A DNA stretch of 46,382 bases from Flavobacteriaceae bacterium (GTDB taxonomy: Bacteria; Bacteroidota; Bacteroidia; Flavobacteriales; Flavobacteriaceae). Both the position numbers and the translations under genes were made by a program. Positions 9,222-16,590 of the stretch are shown in pieces. Every line of letters starts with the position of its first letter. Position 1 is the stretch's first letter. The notes under the pieces are model-generated. The model saw only the letters and a program-made list of their open reading frames with translations, was not told where the DNA came from and did not search any database. Location of the stretch: positions 1 to 46,382 of the forward strand of contig JAGYJF010000001.1 of NCBI GenBank assembly GCA_018402135.1, written 5' to 3'.

Positions 9222-9571
9222 GAATATTCGTCTGTTGAGTTCATTTGATCTAAGTCGTCTGTTTTAACCACTTTATAGGCGCGTTTTATCAATACAATTG
9301 CAAACGATTGTAAACCAAAACTGATTACAATGGCTGTTAAAATTAAGGCTTGTGGCACTGGGTCGGCATAGGGTTCTAAAAACACTTTCGATTCCTCAGG
9401 AATAATCGGTGGCAACCCTTTGGTAATTCTGCCTAATAAAAAAATAAGCATATTGGCACCGTTTCCAATTAAAATAAGTCCGATGATGAGCTTCACCAAA
9501 CTGCGTCGTAACATCATATACAAACCTGCTGCATATAATAAACCCGTAACCAATGCTAGTAAAAACTCCAT
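9218..9571 (-). CDS. mrpC: Mrp-type Na+/H+ antiporter subunit C (NuoK-like)
   Basis: This 117-residue protein with three membrane helices is homologous to complex I subunit NuoK. Visible family blocks are [20 protein letters not shown] in helix two and [17 protein letters not shown] in helix three, the latter the most conserved stretch of MnhC. The gene ends inside the mrpD start (4-base overlap) and begins 2 bases after mrpB. It is a structural and channel-lining subunit of the antiporter in the inner membrane. Confidence 0.95.
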   Translation of the reverse strand: MEFLLALVTGLLYAAGLYMMLRRSLVKLIIGLILIGNGANMLIFLLGRITKGLPPIIPEESKVFLEPYADPVPQALILTAIVISFGLQSFAIVLIKRAYKVVKTDDLDQMNSTDEYS

Positions 9572-9573
9572 GT

Positions 9574-9987
9574 TTATGCCGATTCGGTTATAGTGAAAAT
9601 AATAGTTAAAGAAACGCCTACCACCACAATAAAAACGCCTATATCAAAAAATAATGCCGAGCCTACCATCCCAATAACGGCCAAAGGCTCAGCAAACCAT
9701 TCACCGGTCATAAAAGGCAAAGCGGAAAGAAACATAGGCGAGATGCCAGCAACAAATGCAATGAGCAATCCAACTGGCATAAGGTAGCCTGGATGAATGC
9801 GCAGTAAATCTTTAGTTTGTTCTAAGCCGTTGGCAAAGGCATACACTACAAAGGCAATGGAAGCGATTAGTCCGCCTACAAAACCACCGCCAGGCAGGTA
9901 ATGTCCGCGTAACAATATAAATACCGAAAACAGTAGCAGCAATGGCAGCAAATATTTGGAAGCAGTTTTTAATATGATTGTTTTCAT
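9574..9987 (-). CDS. mrpB: Mrp-type Na+/H+ antiporter subunit B
   Basis: This 137-residue protein matches the MnhB/MrpB family. It has four hydrophobic helices, the conserved [19 protein letters not shown] motif near residues 26-44 and a C-terminal block [16 protein letters not shown]. The gene lies 4 bases after mrpA and 2 bases before mrpC. In this operon MrpB is a separate protein, while the related MnhB-like extension also appears at the C-terminus of MrpA, as in other group 1 Mrp systems. Confidence 0.95.
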   Translation of the reverse strand: MKTIILKTASKYLLPLLLLFSVFILLRGHYLPGGGFVGGLIASIAFVVYAFANGLEQTKDLLRIHPGYLMPVGLLIAFVAGISPMFLSALPFMTGEWFAEPLAVIGMVGSALFFDIGVFIVVVGVSLTIIFTITESA

Positions 9988-9991
9988 GATT

Positions 9992-12301
9992 CTACTTGTC
10001 TCTAAATTTTTTAGCCAATCGTAATTTTAATAACGAAAATACGCCAATGGCAGCAATGGTTAACACCGAAATTTCCATAAAGGTGTCAATCCCTCTAAAA
10101 TCTACCAATATTACATTTACTACATTCTTGCCTTTGGCTAATATATAAGCGTTTTCAGCGTAAAAGCTACTGGTTTCAGTGTTTTGTGGCTGACTTAAAA
10201 CCTCTAGAGCCAAAACCATTATTAAGGAACCAAATGCTATAGAAATTACACCATCTTTAATACGGTTCGCTGTATTGGAAATGTTTAAATATTTTGGTAG
10301 TTTATACAGCACCAGTACAAAAAGGATCACCGTTAGCGTATCTATTGAAAACTGGGTCATCGCCAAATCGGGTGCACTGTAATATACAAATATTAAACTA
10401 ATAGCCAAACCTACAACACCCATGGAAGCTACCGCCGCTAAACGTGATTTGGTAAATACGGTGAATAGTATACCAACAATCATTAATACTAAAGTGAGTA
10501 TTTCGTACACGGTAAGTTTGGCAAAGGAGTTATAATCAATTTCAAAAGTGGTGTGGTTAAAAAGTGTGTAACCAACCACAATAATTAAAAAGATAATGAT
10601 GGTAGCGATGTAGTTTCGGAGATAGCCATTTTGAACAATTTTAGACCAGTAACTTGAAAAGTACGCAAAGCCATAAGCTAAAGATTCTACTATATGTTGC
10701 GGTGAAATGATTTCAAATTTTTGTGCCAATTGCACTAATTTTTCAGAAGGCTTTAATACAAAATACACGAGTAAACCAACGCCAATTGTAGTTGCGCTTA
10801 ATGCTAAAACCGTATTAAAACCATGCCATAGTTTTAGATGGATGTCGCCACTATTCGCGCCCAGCGCCGTAACTGCAGGCTTGATAAGTGCACCTTCAAC
10901 AATCCCTGGAAATAATCCGATAACAATACCGCCAACCGCTAAAATGAGCGGTGGCGCCCACATTAAATAACTTGGCAAATGTACCTTTTCAAATTGTGAA
11001 GGTAATTTTCCAGTAAAAGGTTTAACCCCAGCAACGAAACCAGCATATAATAATAGAATATTGGTTAAAACAGCTAGTGCTGTTAACACTATGGCCATAT
11101 CGCCCATGTGCAAGGTAGATTCATAAATTAAATCCTTACCTAAAAACCCAAAACTTGGCGGAATACCAGCATTTGAAACAGCTGCCAATATACCAGCAAT
11201 TGCCACAGGCAGCATTACCTTCCGCAATCCAGAAAGTACCGTTGTGTCTCTCGTGCCAGTTTCGTGGTCAATAATTCCTGTTACAAGGAACAAACAGGCT
11301 TTATAAAATGCGTGTACCAGAATAAAAGCGCAAGCTGCGAGCAAGGCATCTTTGGTTCCTAAACCAATTAAAAACACCAAAATACCCAGTGCCGAAATGG
11401 TGGAATAGGCTAAAATACCTTTTAAATCGGTTCTAAAAATGGTGTGAATGGCCGCATATAGCATGGTTACTGCGCCTACAATAATTAAAGTCGTATTCCA
11501 GAGCTCTGTACTTCCCAAAATAGGGGTGAATCGCATGAGCAAATAAATACCTGCCTTTACCATGGTTGCTGAATGCAAGTAGGTTGATACAGGCGTCGGC
11601 GCCTTCATGGCACCAGGTAACCAAAAATGAAACGGGAATTGTGCCGATTTTGTAAAGGCGGCTCCAAATAGTAATAGTACAATAATAATGTAATGCGGGC
11701 TGTCGGATATTATTGATTGGGACGACAGCATTTCGGCAATACTATAGGTTCCTGTTACGTTGCCTAATATGAGCATACCTGCCAATAACAGAAGACCGCC
11801 AATGCCAGTAATGGCAAGTGCTAATACAGCGGACTGTCGTGACGATTTTTCTTTGTTGTTAAAGCCGATTAAAAAGAAGGAACTAATACTGGTGAGTTCC
11901 CAGAAAATAAATAGTGATAAAATATTGTCGGACAACACCAAACCAAGCATGGCTGCCATAAATATGGCCAAGTAGCCGTAAAAGCGATCTAGATAGTGGT
12001 GGCCTTTTAAATAGGCTGCGGTATAAACGAAAACAAGAAACCCAATCCCGGTAATCATCAATGCGAAAATTAAAGAAATACCGTCTAAAGTAAAGCCTAG
12101 ATTAACGTTTAAGGAAGGAATCCACTGGTAGGTTTTCTTAATGACTTCGCCAGCAGCTATCCGATTTGTAAATTGCAAAAAGTACACGAATAGCCCAAAA
12201 GGAACAATGGCCGATACAATGGCATATTTGTTCTTGAGGTCATTTCCGGCGAATACCAGAATAAATGCAAAAAGAAATCCAGATAGTATTGCTATGAGCA
12301 T
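9992..12301 (-). CDS. mrpA: Mrp-type Na+/H+ antiporter subunit A (NuoL-like)
   Basis: This 769-residue protein is the largest Mrp subunit, a little shorter than the roughly 800 residues usual in Bacillus or Staphylococcus. The N-terminal part (to about residue 500) is a NuoL-like module with E135 in FWELTSISSFFLIGF and K218 in AFTKSAQFPFHFWLP. The C-terminal part (about 590-769) carries the MrpA-specific extension, including YSAPDLAMTQFSIDTLTVIL and VNVILVDFRGIDTFMEI. As first gene of the operon it has a TATATTTG promoter element just upstream. Together the seven subunits would exchange cytoplasmic Na+ for external protons, which suits a marine bacterium. Confidence 0.95.
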   Translation of the reverse strand: MLIAILSGFLFAFILVFAGNDLKNKYAIVSAIVPFGLFVYFLQFTNRIAAGEVIKKTYQWIPSLNVNLGFTLDGISLIFALMITGIGFLVFVYTAAYLKGHHYLDRFYGYLAIFMAAMLGLVLSDNILSLFIFWELTSISSFFLIGFNNKEKSSRQSAVLALAITGIGGLLLLAGMLILGNVTGTYSIAEMLSSQSIISDSPHYIIIVLLLFGAAFTKSAQFPFHFWLPGAMKAPTPVSTYLHSATMVKAGIYLLMRFTPILGSTELWNTTLIIVGAVTMLYAAIHTIFRTDLKGILAYSTISALGILVFLIGLGTKDALLAACAFILVHAFYKACLFLVTGIIDHETGTRDTTVLSGLRKVMLPVAIAGILAAVSNAGIPPSFGFLGKDLIYESTLHMGDMAIVLTALAVLTNILLLYAGFVAGVKPFTGKLPSQFEKVHLPSYLMWAPPLILAVGGIVIGLFPGIVEGALIKPAVTALGANSGDIHLKLWHGFNTVLALSATTIGVGLLVYFVLKPSEKLVQLAQKFEIISPQHIVESLAYGFAYFSSYWSKIVQNGYLRNYIATIIIFLIIVVGYTLFNHTTFEIDYNSFAKLTVYEILTLVLMIVGILFTVFTKSRLAAVASMGVVGLAISLIFVYYSAPDLAMTQFSIDTLTVILFVLVLYKLPKYLNISNTANRIKDGVISIAFGSLIMVLALEVLSQPQNTETSSFYAENAYILAKGKNVVNVILVDFRGIDTFMEISVLTIAAIGVFSLLKLRLAKKFRDK

Positions 12302-12318
12302 AAATTGAAAAATATCAA

Positions 12319-12326
12319 CAAATATA
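12319..12326 (-). promoter_or_regulatory. -7 promoter element of the mrp operon
   Basis: The minus strand reads TATATTTG, matching TAnnTTTG, 17 bases upstream of the mrpA ATG, which implies a short leader. No good -33 TTG was seen at the normal distance, so the call rests on the -7 match and its position in the only gap available to the operon. Confidence 0.5.
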
Positions 12327-12408
12327 GAGTAATTAGAATTCTTTTAATTGCCGAAATCTCACAAAAAAAGTTAAGTTAAAAAAGAAATGAAGGTTAAGAA
12401 AAAACTAA

Positions 12409-13278
12409 TTATCGGGATATAACTTTGGAGCTATTGATTAAAGCCCGTTTATTTTTCCATTCAATCCAACGTTGGCCTTTAAGCTTGCGCATAAAATTAT
12501 CAATATTGCGCATCACAAATAGGTTGTAGATCGCTTTAGATAGATTTTTAGGATGGCGCGCAATGGCTCTTAAGCTCATCGAGAATCCTGGTGTTAGGTA
12601 ACGCATATAATGCCAATAACCTTCGGGCATGTATAATACTTCACCATGATTGAGTTCGCAAATCCAACCTTGGGCATTTTTAAGTGCGGGCCACTTTTTT
12701 AAATCAGGATTAGAAAAATCGATGTCTTCACGGGTAATTAGTGAATGTGGTACTTTGTACAAATATTTATTTTGTTGTTGGTCGAATAAAATACATTGCT
12801 TTTTACCTTCAAAATGAAAATGAAAAATATTAGCCAAATCAATATCGTAATGCATAAAAGTGTGCGAGTCTTTTCCACCAAAAAACAGCATGGGCAAACC
12901 CTTCATGAGCTTTAATCCAAAATCTGGATATTGGAAGTCCTGCTGTAATTCGGGAACTTCTTTTAAAATATTCCAAAGAAAAATTCGGTATTTTGTGGGT
13001 TCACTTTTTAATAGATCAACATAATCGGTCATATTCATTTTGGCATGTGGTTGGTTAAAACCATCTTCATGGTGCACATGTCTATCGTCATAAAGCGGTA
13101 CGGTTTTATGACCAGCTACAGACTTCATATAATCTAAACTCCATTTATCAAATGCGGGCCAATGCTCAATAAATCGCTCGATAACCACTGGTTTCTGCGG
13201 TTTAAAATAATGCTTTAGAAAATCTTCCTTGCTAATGTTTTTTACGCGAGGAATGTCTTGAAGATTAAGTGTTGACAT
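12409..13278 (-). CDS. JmjC/cupin-like 2-oxoglutarate and Fe(II)-dependent oxygenase
   Basis: This 289-residue soluble protein matches the cupin-like/JmjC domain group (cupin_8). The predicted Fe(II) ligands are visible: H143 and D145 in FMHYDIDLAN (the HxD motif) and a distal H223 in MPEGYWHYMRYL. The N-terminal block PVVIERFIEHWPAFDKW is characteristic of the family. Bacterial members include ribosomal or protein hydroxylases, but the substrate here is not evident. The gene lies 64 bases after the stop of the TonB receptor gene on the same strand and has a TAACTTTG element just upstream, so it could be expressed alone. Confidence 0.85.
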   Translation of the reverse strand: MSTLNLQDIPRVKNISKEDFLKHYFKPQKPVVIERFIEHWPAFDKWSLDYMKSVAGHKTVPLYDDRHVHHEDGFNQPHAKMNMTDYVDLLKSEPTKYRIFLWNILKEVPELQQDFQYPDFGLKLMKGLPMLFFGGKDSHTFMHYDIDLANIFHFHFEGKKQCILFDQQQNKYLYKVPHSLITREDIDFSNPDLKKWPALKNAQGWICELNHGEVLYMPEGYWHYMRYLTPGFSMSLRAIARHPKNLSKAIYNLFVMRNIDNFMRKLKGQRWIEWKNKRALINSSKVISR

Positions 13279-13294
13279 AAAAAATATTCATCTT

Positions 13295-13302
13295 CAAAGT
13301 TA
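13295..13302 (-). promoter_or_regulatory. -7 promoter element of the JmjC/cupin gene
   Basis: The minus strand reads TAACTTTG, matching TAnnTTTG, 16 bases upstream of the ATG at 13278. The nearest upstream TTG (13317-13315) is only 12 bases away, shorter than usual, so the -33 part is doubtful. Confidence 0.45.
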
Positions 13303-13342
13303 AGAAAACGTTACCAATTGCTAGAACTTATGCATGAAAAAA

Positions 13343-15169
13343 TTACTTAAAATCGTATCGTAAACCAAACAACACATTACTAGGAGGCATGGGTACAAAA
13401 CCAGTTTCGATGTAATCGGCATCAAAAATATTATTGGCCGTTATACTCAACTCCACAGTTTTAATTTGCATAATTATTGAGGCGTCCCAAACATTATAAG
13501 TTTGACCTGTGGTGCGTTCGGCGTATTTGTAAACAATATTTTGTCGTACATTTTTAAACAATTGAGTGCTCAATCTTGTGGTGTATTGGTGTTTGAGCGT
13601 GTTAAGCGAATATCTGGATAAATCTTCGTTCTGATCCAGAATATCATCGTCTAAATAGGCATAACCAAAATTGATACTTTGCGTAAAACCATTTATTTTA
13701 AAATTATACGCGGCGTCAAATTCAAAACCTTTGGTATTGACTTCGGTGATATTGGTAGCCGTAAAAATAGCGTCGTCTATATTCTGACGTATATAATCAA
13801 TGAGATTAGTAGCATCGCGGTTAAAAACAGCCACCGACGCCGATAATTTAGGAGTTACATATTTAATTCCAATTTCCTGCGCAAAAGCTTCTTCCGGTTC
13901 AAGGTCAGGATTGCCCTGCGTTGCGGGATCACTGTAAAACAAATCGGTGTAGGTTGGGATGCGATAGGTATAACCAAGATTTCCGTAGGTTCTTAAATCT
14001 TTGGCAATTTGAAATCCGATGTCTATACCAGGAAAGGCATGAAATTTGAAGTCCGAAAAATAGGTTAAAGCCACGCCGGGCGCGACATCTAATTTATCGT
14101 TGGCCAATTTGAACAGGTGTTCAACAAAAATATTGGCCATAAACCTGTTACGTTCACCCAAATTATTACTGCTAATTGAAATATGCGAGATATCTACCCC
14201 AAAACCTGTAACGCCAGCGCTTGAGGCGTAAGACGCATTGGCTTCGGCACCAATTTTATGGGTAATATGGAAATTTCTGAAAAAAGTGGGATCGTCACGT
14301 CTTAACAAAAACATATCTTGATTGCGTTTCCAGTAAATTCTGGGTTGAATTTTTAGTTTTTCCGATTGGAATTTGGTGGTGAAAGCAACGAGGCTATTTT
14401 GGGTTTCTTCGTATTCAAAAAAAGTGGGATTGGTGGTGTAGAAATTTTGTGCGCCAAACTTTCTGTCAAAAAATGTGGCAATCATCTCAATGGGTTGATT
14501 GTTTTTGTTGAACACACTTTTTAGAAAATAATTAGAGTTATCATAATCTGAATTAATCCGGTACCCATCCGAAGTAACTTTACCAGCATGTACCAAATGC
14601 GACGAATTATTAAGCTCACTTCCCACCGTAACCGAACCATTAAATTGCCCAAAAGAACCTGTTTCTATATTGGTTGAAACCGTATTTGACAGCTGGTTTT
14701 TTGTAACAATATTGATAGCGCCTGTAAAGGCATTTTGCCCAAAAATACGAGCGGCAGGTCCTTTAATGATTTCAATGCGTTCAATAACTTCTAATGGTAA
14801 AGCAGCGTTCATGGTATGATGACCGGTTTGCGAATCGTCCATTTTAATACCATCAATCAACAGCAAGGTTTGATCAAAACCGCCGCCTCTAATGTGTAAA
14901 TCGGCCTGGCTACCACCAGTGCCTCTTCTTCTGATGTCGACACCAGCAAATTGTTGCAATAGATCGGCGACGTTGACGGCCGCGCTGTTTTTGATATCAG
15001 CAGCAGTGATGACCGTGATGGTTCTGGAGTTTTCTTTGAAAGGTATATCGATACGGTTTGAGGTAATGGTTACAGAATCTAAACTTTGTGAAGGTAGATT
15101 TTGGGCCTGTATTTTTAAGACAGAAAAATTAAATATAAGGGCTGTACCAAGTAAGATTAGTGATCTCAA
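13343..15169 (-). CDS. BtuB-like TonB-dependent outer-membrane receptor
   Basis: This 608-residue protein starts with a signal peptide (about 1-23, ending KIQAQ). A plug domain follows, with LDSVTITSNRIDIPF at its start and DLLQQFAGVDIRRRG, LHIRGGGFDQTLLLIDG and IEIIKGPAARIFGQNAFTGAI further on. The remaining 450 or so residues form the 22-strand barrel, ending in an aromatic-rich strand with Phe near the C-terminus (GLRYDFK). It lacks the N-terminal carboxypeptidase-like domain of SusC proteins and resembles BtuB/CirA-type receptors. The ligand is unknown; cobalamin or an iron chelate are possible, but no cobalamin riboswitch was recognised in the leader. It is divergently transcribed from the DUF2975 cassette. 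Confidence 0.88.
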   Translation of the reverse strand: MRSLILLGTALIFNFSVLKIQAQNLPSQSLDSVTITSNRIDIPFKENSRTITVITAADIKNSAAVNVADLLQQFAGVDIRRRGTGGSQADLHIRGGGFDQTLLLIDGIKMDDSQTGHHTMNAALPLEVIERIEIIKGPAARIFGQNAFTGAINIVTKNQLSNTVSTNIETGSFGQFNGSVTVGSELNNSSHLVHAGKVTSDGYRINSDYDNSNYFLKSVFNKNNQPIEMIATFFDRKFGAQNFYTTNPTFFEYEETQNSLVAFTTKFQSEKLKIQPRIYWKRNQDMFLLRRDDPTFFRNFHITHKIGAEANASYASSAGVTGFGVDISHISISSNNLGERNRFMANIFVEHLFKLANDKLDVAPGVALTYFSDFKFHAFPGIDIGFQIAKDLRTYGNLGYTYRIPTYTDLFYSDPATQGNPDLEPEEAFAQEIGIKYVTPKLSASVAVFNRDATNLIDYIRQNIDDAIFTATNITEVNTKGFEFDAAYNFKINGFTQSINFGYAYLDDDILDQNEDLSRYSLNTLKHQYTTRLSTQLFKNVRQNIVYKYAERTTGQTYNVWDASIIMQIKTVELSITANNIFDADYIETGFVPMPPSNVLFGLRYDFK

Positions 15170-15188
15170 GTTGTTGTTGTTTTTTTGG

Positions 15189-15216
15189 CAAAGATAGAAT
15201 TAATCTAAACAAGCAA
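15189..15216 (-). promoter_or_regulatory. Promoter of the BtuB-like receptor gene
   Basis: The minus strand has TTG at 15216-15214, a 17-base spacer and TATCTTTG at 15196-15189, an excellent Bacteroidota promoter. The receptor ATG at 15169 lies 19 bases downstream of the -7 element. It shares the intergenic region with the oppositely oriented DUF2975 promoter. Confidence 0.7.
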
Positions 15217-15250
15217 AAATGCTTTGGTTTGAAATTAAATTTTCCAAAAA

Positions 15251-15269
15251 ATTATTGTTTTACGATAAT
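15251..15269. promoter_or_regulatory. Operator-like imperfect palindrome, site 1
   Basis: ATTATTGTTTTACGATAAT is an imperfect inverted repeat, with ATTATTGT mirrored by CGATAAT. It overlaps the -33 TTG of the DUF2975 promoter. Its half-site TATTGTT is shared with site 2, as expected for two binding sites of one dimeric regulator. Confidence 0.6.
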
Positions 15270-15282
15270 TTTATTACATTTG
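15255..15282 (+). promoter_or_regulatory. Promoter of the DUF2975/XRE cassette
   Basis: TTG at 15255-15257, a 17-base spacer and TACATTTG at 15275-15282 (TAnnTTTG) form a strong Bacteroidota promoter, 27 bases upstream of the ATG at 15310. Palindromic sites overlap its -33 element and lie immediately downstream of the -7 element, an arrangement suited to repression. Confidence 0.7.
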
Positions 15283-15299
15283 TTATTGTTAAACAATAA
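15283..15299. promoter_or_regulatory. Operator-like perfect palindrome, site 2
   Basis: TTATTGTTAAACAATAA is a perfect 17-base palindrome with one central base. It starts directly after the -7 element and should cover the transcription start. It is the likely binding site of the YozG-like regulator encoded by the third gene of the cassette. Confidence 0.65.
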
Positions 15300-15309
15300 T
15301 TTTAGTATT

Positions 15310-15753
15310 ATGAAAATAAAAATGTTTGGAAAAAAATCTGTTTCTGCGGTATTGTTTTGGTTAGTTATTTTAGCCTTACTCCTGATAATAATTAAAGCCA
15401 TTCAGTACATTCCAATATTAATACAAAAAGAAACATCACTTATTTTAGTAAACATTGCACCTTTAATAAGCTATTTGGCATTATTAATTCCACTTGCATT
15501 ACTATTGTTCACTTTTCAAAGAAGGACATTATTTACAAAACAAAGTATTAGGTATTTATATTTGTTTGCTAGTTGTAATTTTATATCTACTCTTTTCTAT
15601 GGGTATACATTGATTTACGTTTTAAACGTGCAATTTTTAGAGGTATTTTTCTTGTCATTCACGACTATTTTGATGATTATTTTTGTAGTATTTATTGCCG
15701 CCGTATTTAAAAGAGGTTTTCAAATTCAAACCGAAATCGATTTAACGGTATAA
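15310..15753 (+). CDS. DUF2975-family membrane protein (first copy)
   Basis: Starting at the ATG at 15310 gives 147 residues. An upstream in-frame ATG at 15160 is rejected because it would overlap the divergent receptor gene and its promoter. The protein has a short basic N-terminus and four membrane helices (about residues 12-32, 45-68, 80-100 and 105-130), the DUF2975 pattern. The function of this family is not established. It is typically encoded next to a small YozG-type XRE regulator, as here. The second DUF2975 gene starts 11 bases downstream. Confidence 0.85.
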   Translation: MKIKMFGKKSVSAVLFWLVILALLLIIIKAIQYIPILIQKETSLILVNIAPLISYLALLIPLALLLFTFQRRTLFTKQSIRYLYLFASCNFISTLFYGYTLIYVLNVQFLEVFFLSFTTILMIIFVVFIAAVFKRGFQIQTEIDLTV

Positions 15754-15764
15754 TTCAGAGTTTT

Positions 15765-16274
15765 ATGAGAAAATTAATTATTTTAAAATCTCTAGTTGAT
15801 TTTGTGTGGATTGTAGTATGCCTTCCACTTTTGCTAGTGATACTTATATTTTTGGTACTAATTTTTATTAATCCAGAAGTATTAAATAGAGTTTCATGGA
15901 TGGGCTCAATTCCTCAGGAAGGTTCAGAAATAGTTCTACAAATCTATAGTGTTAGCACTGCTGCAATGATGTATCTAGGGATTTATTCTTTTTATGTATT
16001 TAGAAAAACATTACGGTATTTTATGAATATAAAACCTTTTCATGAAGAGGTTATTAAAAACTTCAATACCATCGGCATTATGCTATGTGGTTTAGGCATT
16101 GTTGGCGCAATTTTAGTTTTTATAGGTAGGCTGGTTTTTGAAACCAAAATAAGAATAAGTCTTGGTTTTAGCCCGTATTTAATACTGCTTTGTCTAGGAT
16201 TATTTTTTATGGTTTTAAGTGAAACTTTTAAAGTGGCAAAGCATGCTAAAGAAGAAAACGAATTAACTATATAA
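15765..16274 (+). CDS. DUF2975-family membrane protein (second copy)
   Basis: This 169-residue protein again has four predicted membrane helices, with a longer loop after helix one (INPEVLNRVSWMGSIPQEGSE) that probably faces the periplasm. The third helix region contains IMLCGLGIVGAILVFIGRLVF, and the tail KVAKHAKEENELTI is cytoplasmic. It matches DUF2975 but differs clearly from the first copy, so the pair is an old duplication or a hetero-oligomer. The regulator gene starts 2 bases after its stop. Confidence 0.85.
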   Translation: MRKLIILKSLVDFVWIVVCLPLLLVILIFLVLIFINPEVLNRVSWMGSIPQEGSEIVLQIYSVSTAAMMYLGIYSFYVFRKTLRYFMNIKPFHEEVIKNFNTIGIMLCGLGIVGAILVFIGRLVFETKIRISLGFSPYLILLCLGLFFMVLSETFKVAKHAKEENELTI

Positions 16275-16276
16275 AT

Positions 16277-16495
16277 ATGCCTATCGAAGTAAATCTTGAT
16301 GTAATGCTCGCCAAAAGAGACATGAAAAGCAACGAGCTGGCGGAAATTATAGGCATCACAACCGCGAATCTGTCTATTTTAAAAACTGGAAAAGCCAAGG
16401 CCATGAGGTTTTCTACGCTTGAAGCTATTTGTGAGGCGTTAGATTGTCAGCCCGGAGATATTTTGGAGTTTGTTGAAGAAGACCCTATCAAATAA
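16277..16495 (+). CDS. YozG-like XRE-family transcriptional regulator
   Basis: This 72-residue protein consists of one helix-turn-helix. It reads MPIEVNLDVMLAKRDM, then SNELAEIIGITTANLSILKTG (recognition region about residues 18-38), and then FSTLEAICEALDCQPGDILEF. This is the Cro/C1-type YozG pattern found next to DUF2975 proteins. It probably binds the two TATTGTT-containing palindromes at 15251-15299 and controls its own operon. Whether the membrane partners modulate it (for example by sequestration) is inference. Confidence 0.92.
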   Translation: MPIEVNLDVMLAKRDMKSNELAEIIGITTANLSILKTGKAKAMRFSTLEAICEALDCQPGDILEFVEEDPIK

Positions 16496-16590
16496 ACCAG
16501 TGCTTTAAAACAGAGGCTGAACTTAATTTTTTTGTTTATAATAAAGGCATTTGCGGGATTTATTATATTTTTAAGCAAAAAGTATAAAAA

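Noticed and set aside
15170..15309. Cobalamin riboswitch upstream of the BtuB-like receptor
   Set aside because: The receptor leader is only about 15-20 bases after a strong promoter; no room or conserved B12-box text.
15160..15309. N-terminal extension of the first DUF2975 protein to an ATG at 15160
   Set aside because: It would overlap the divergent receptor gene and translate across both promoters and operators; the family start fits ATG 15310.
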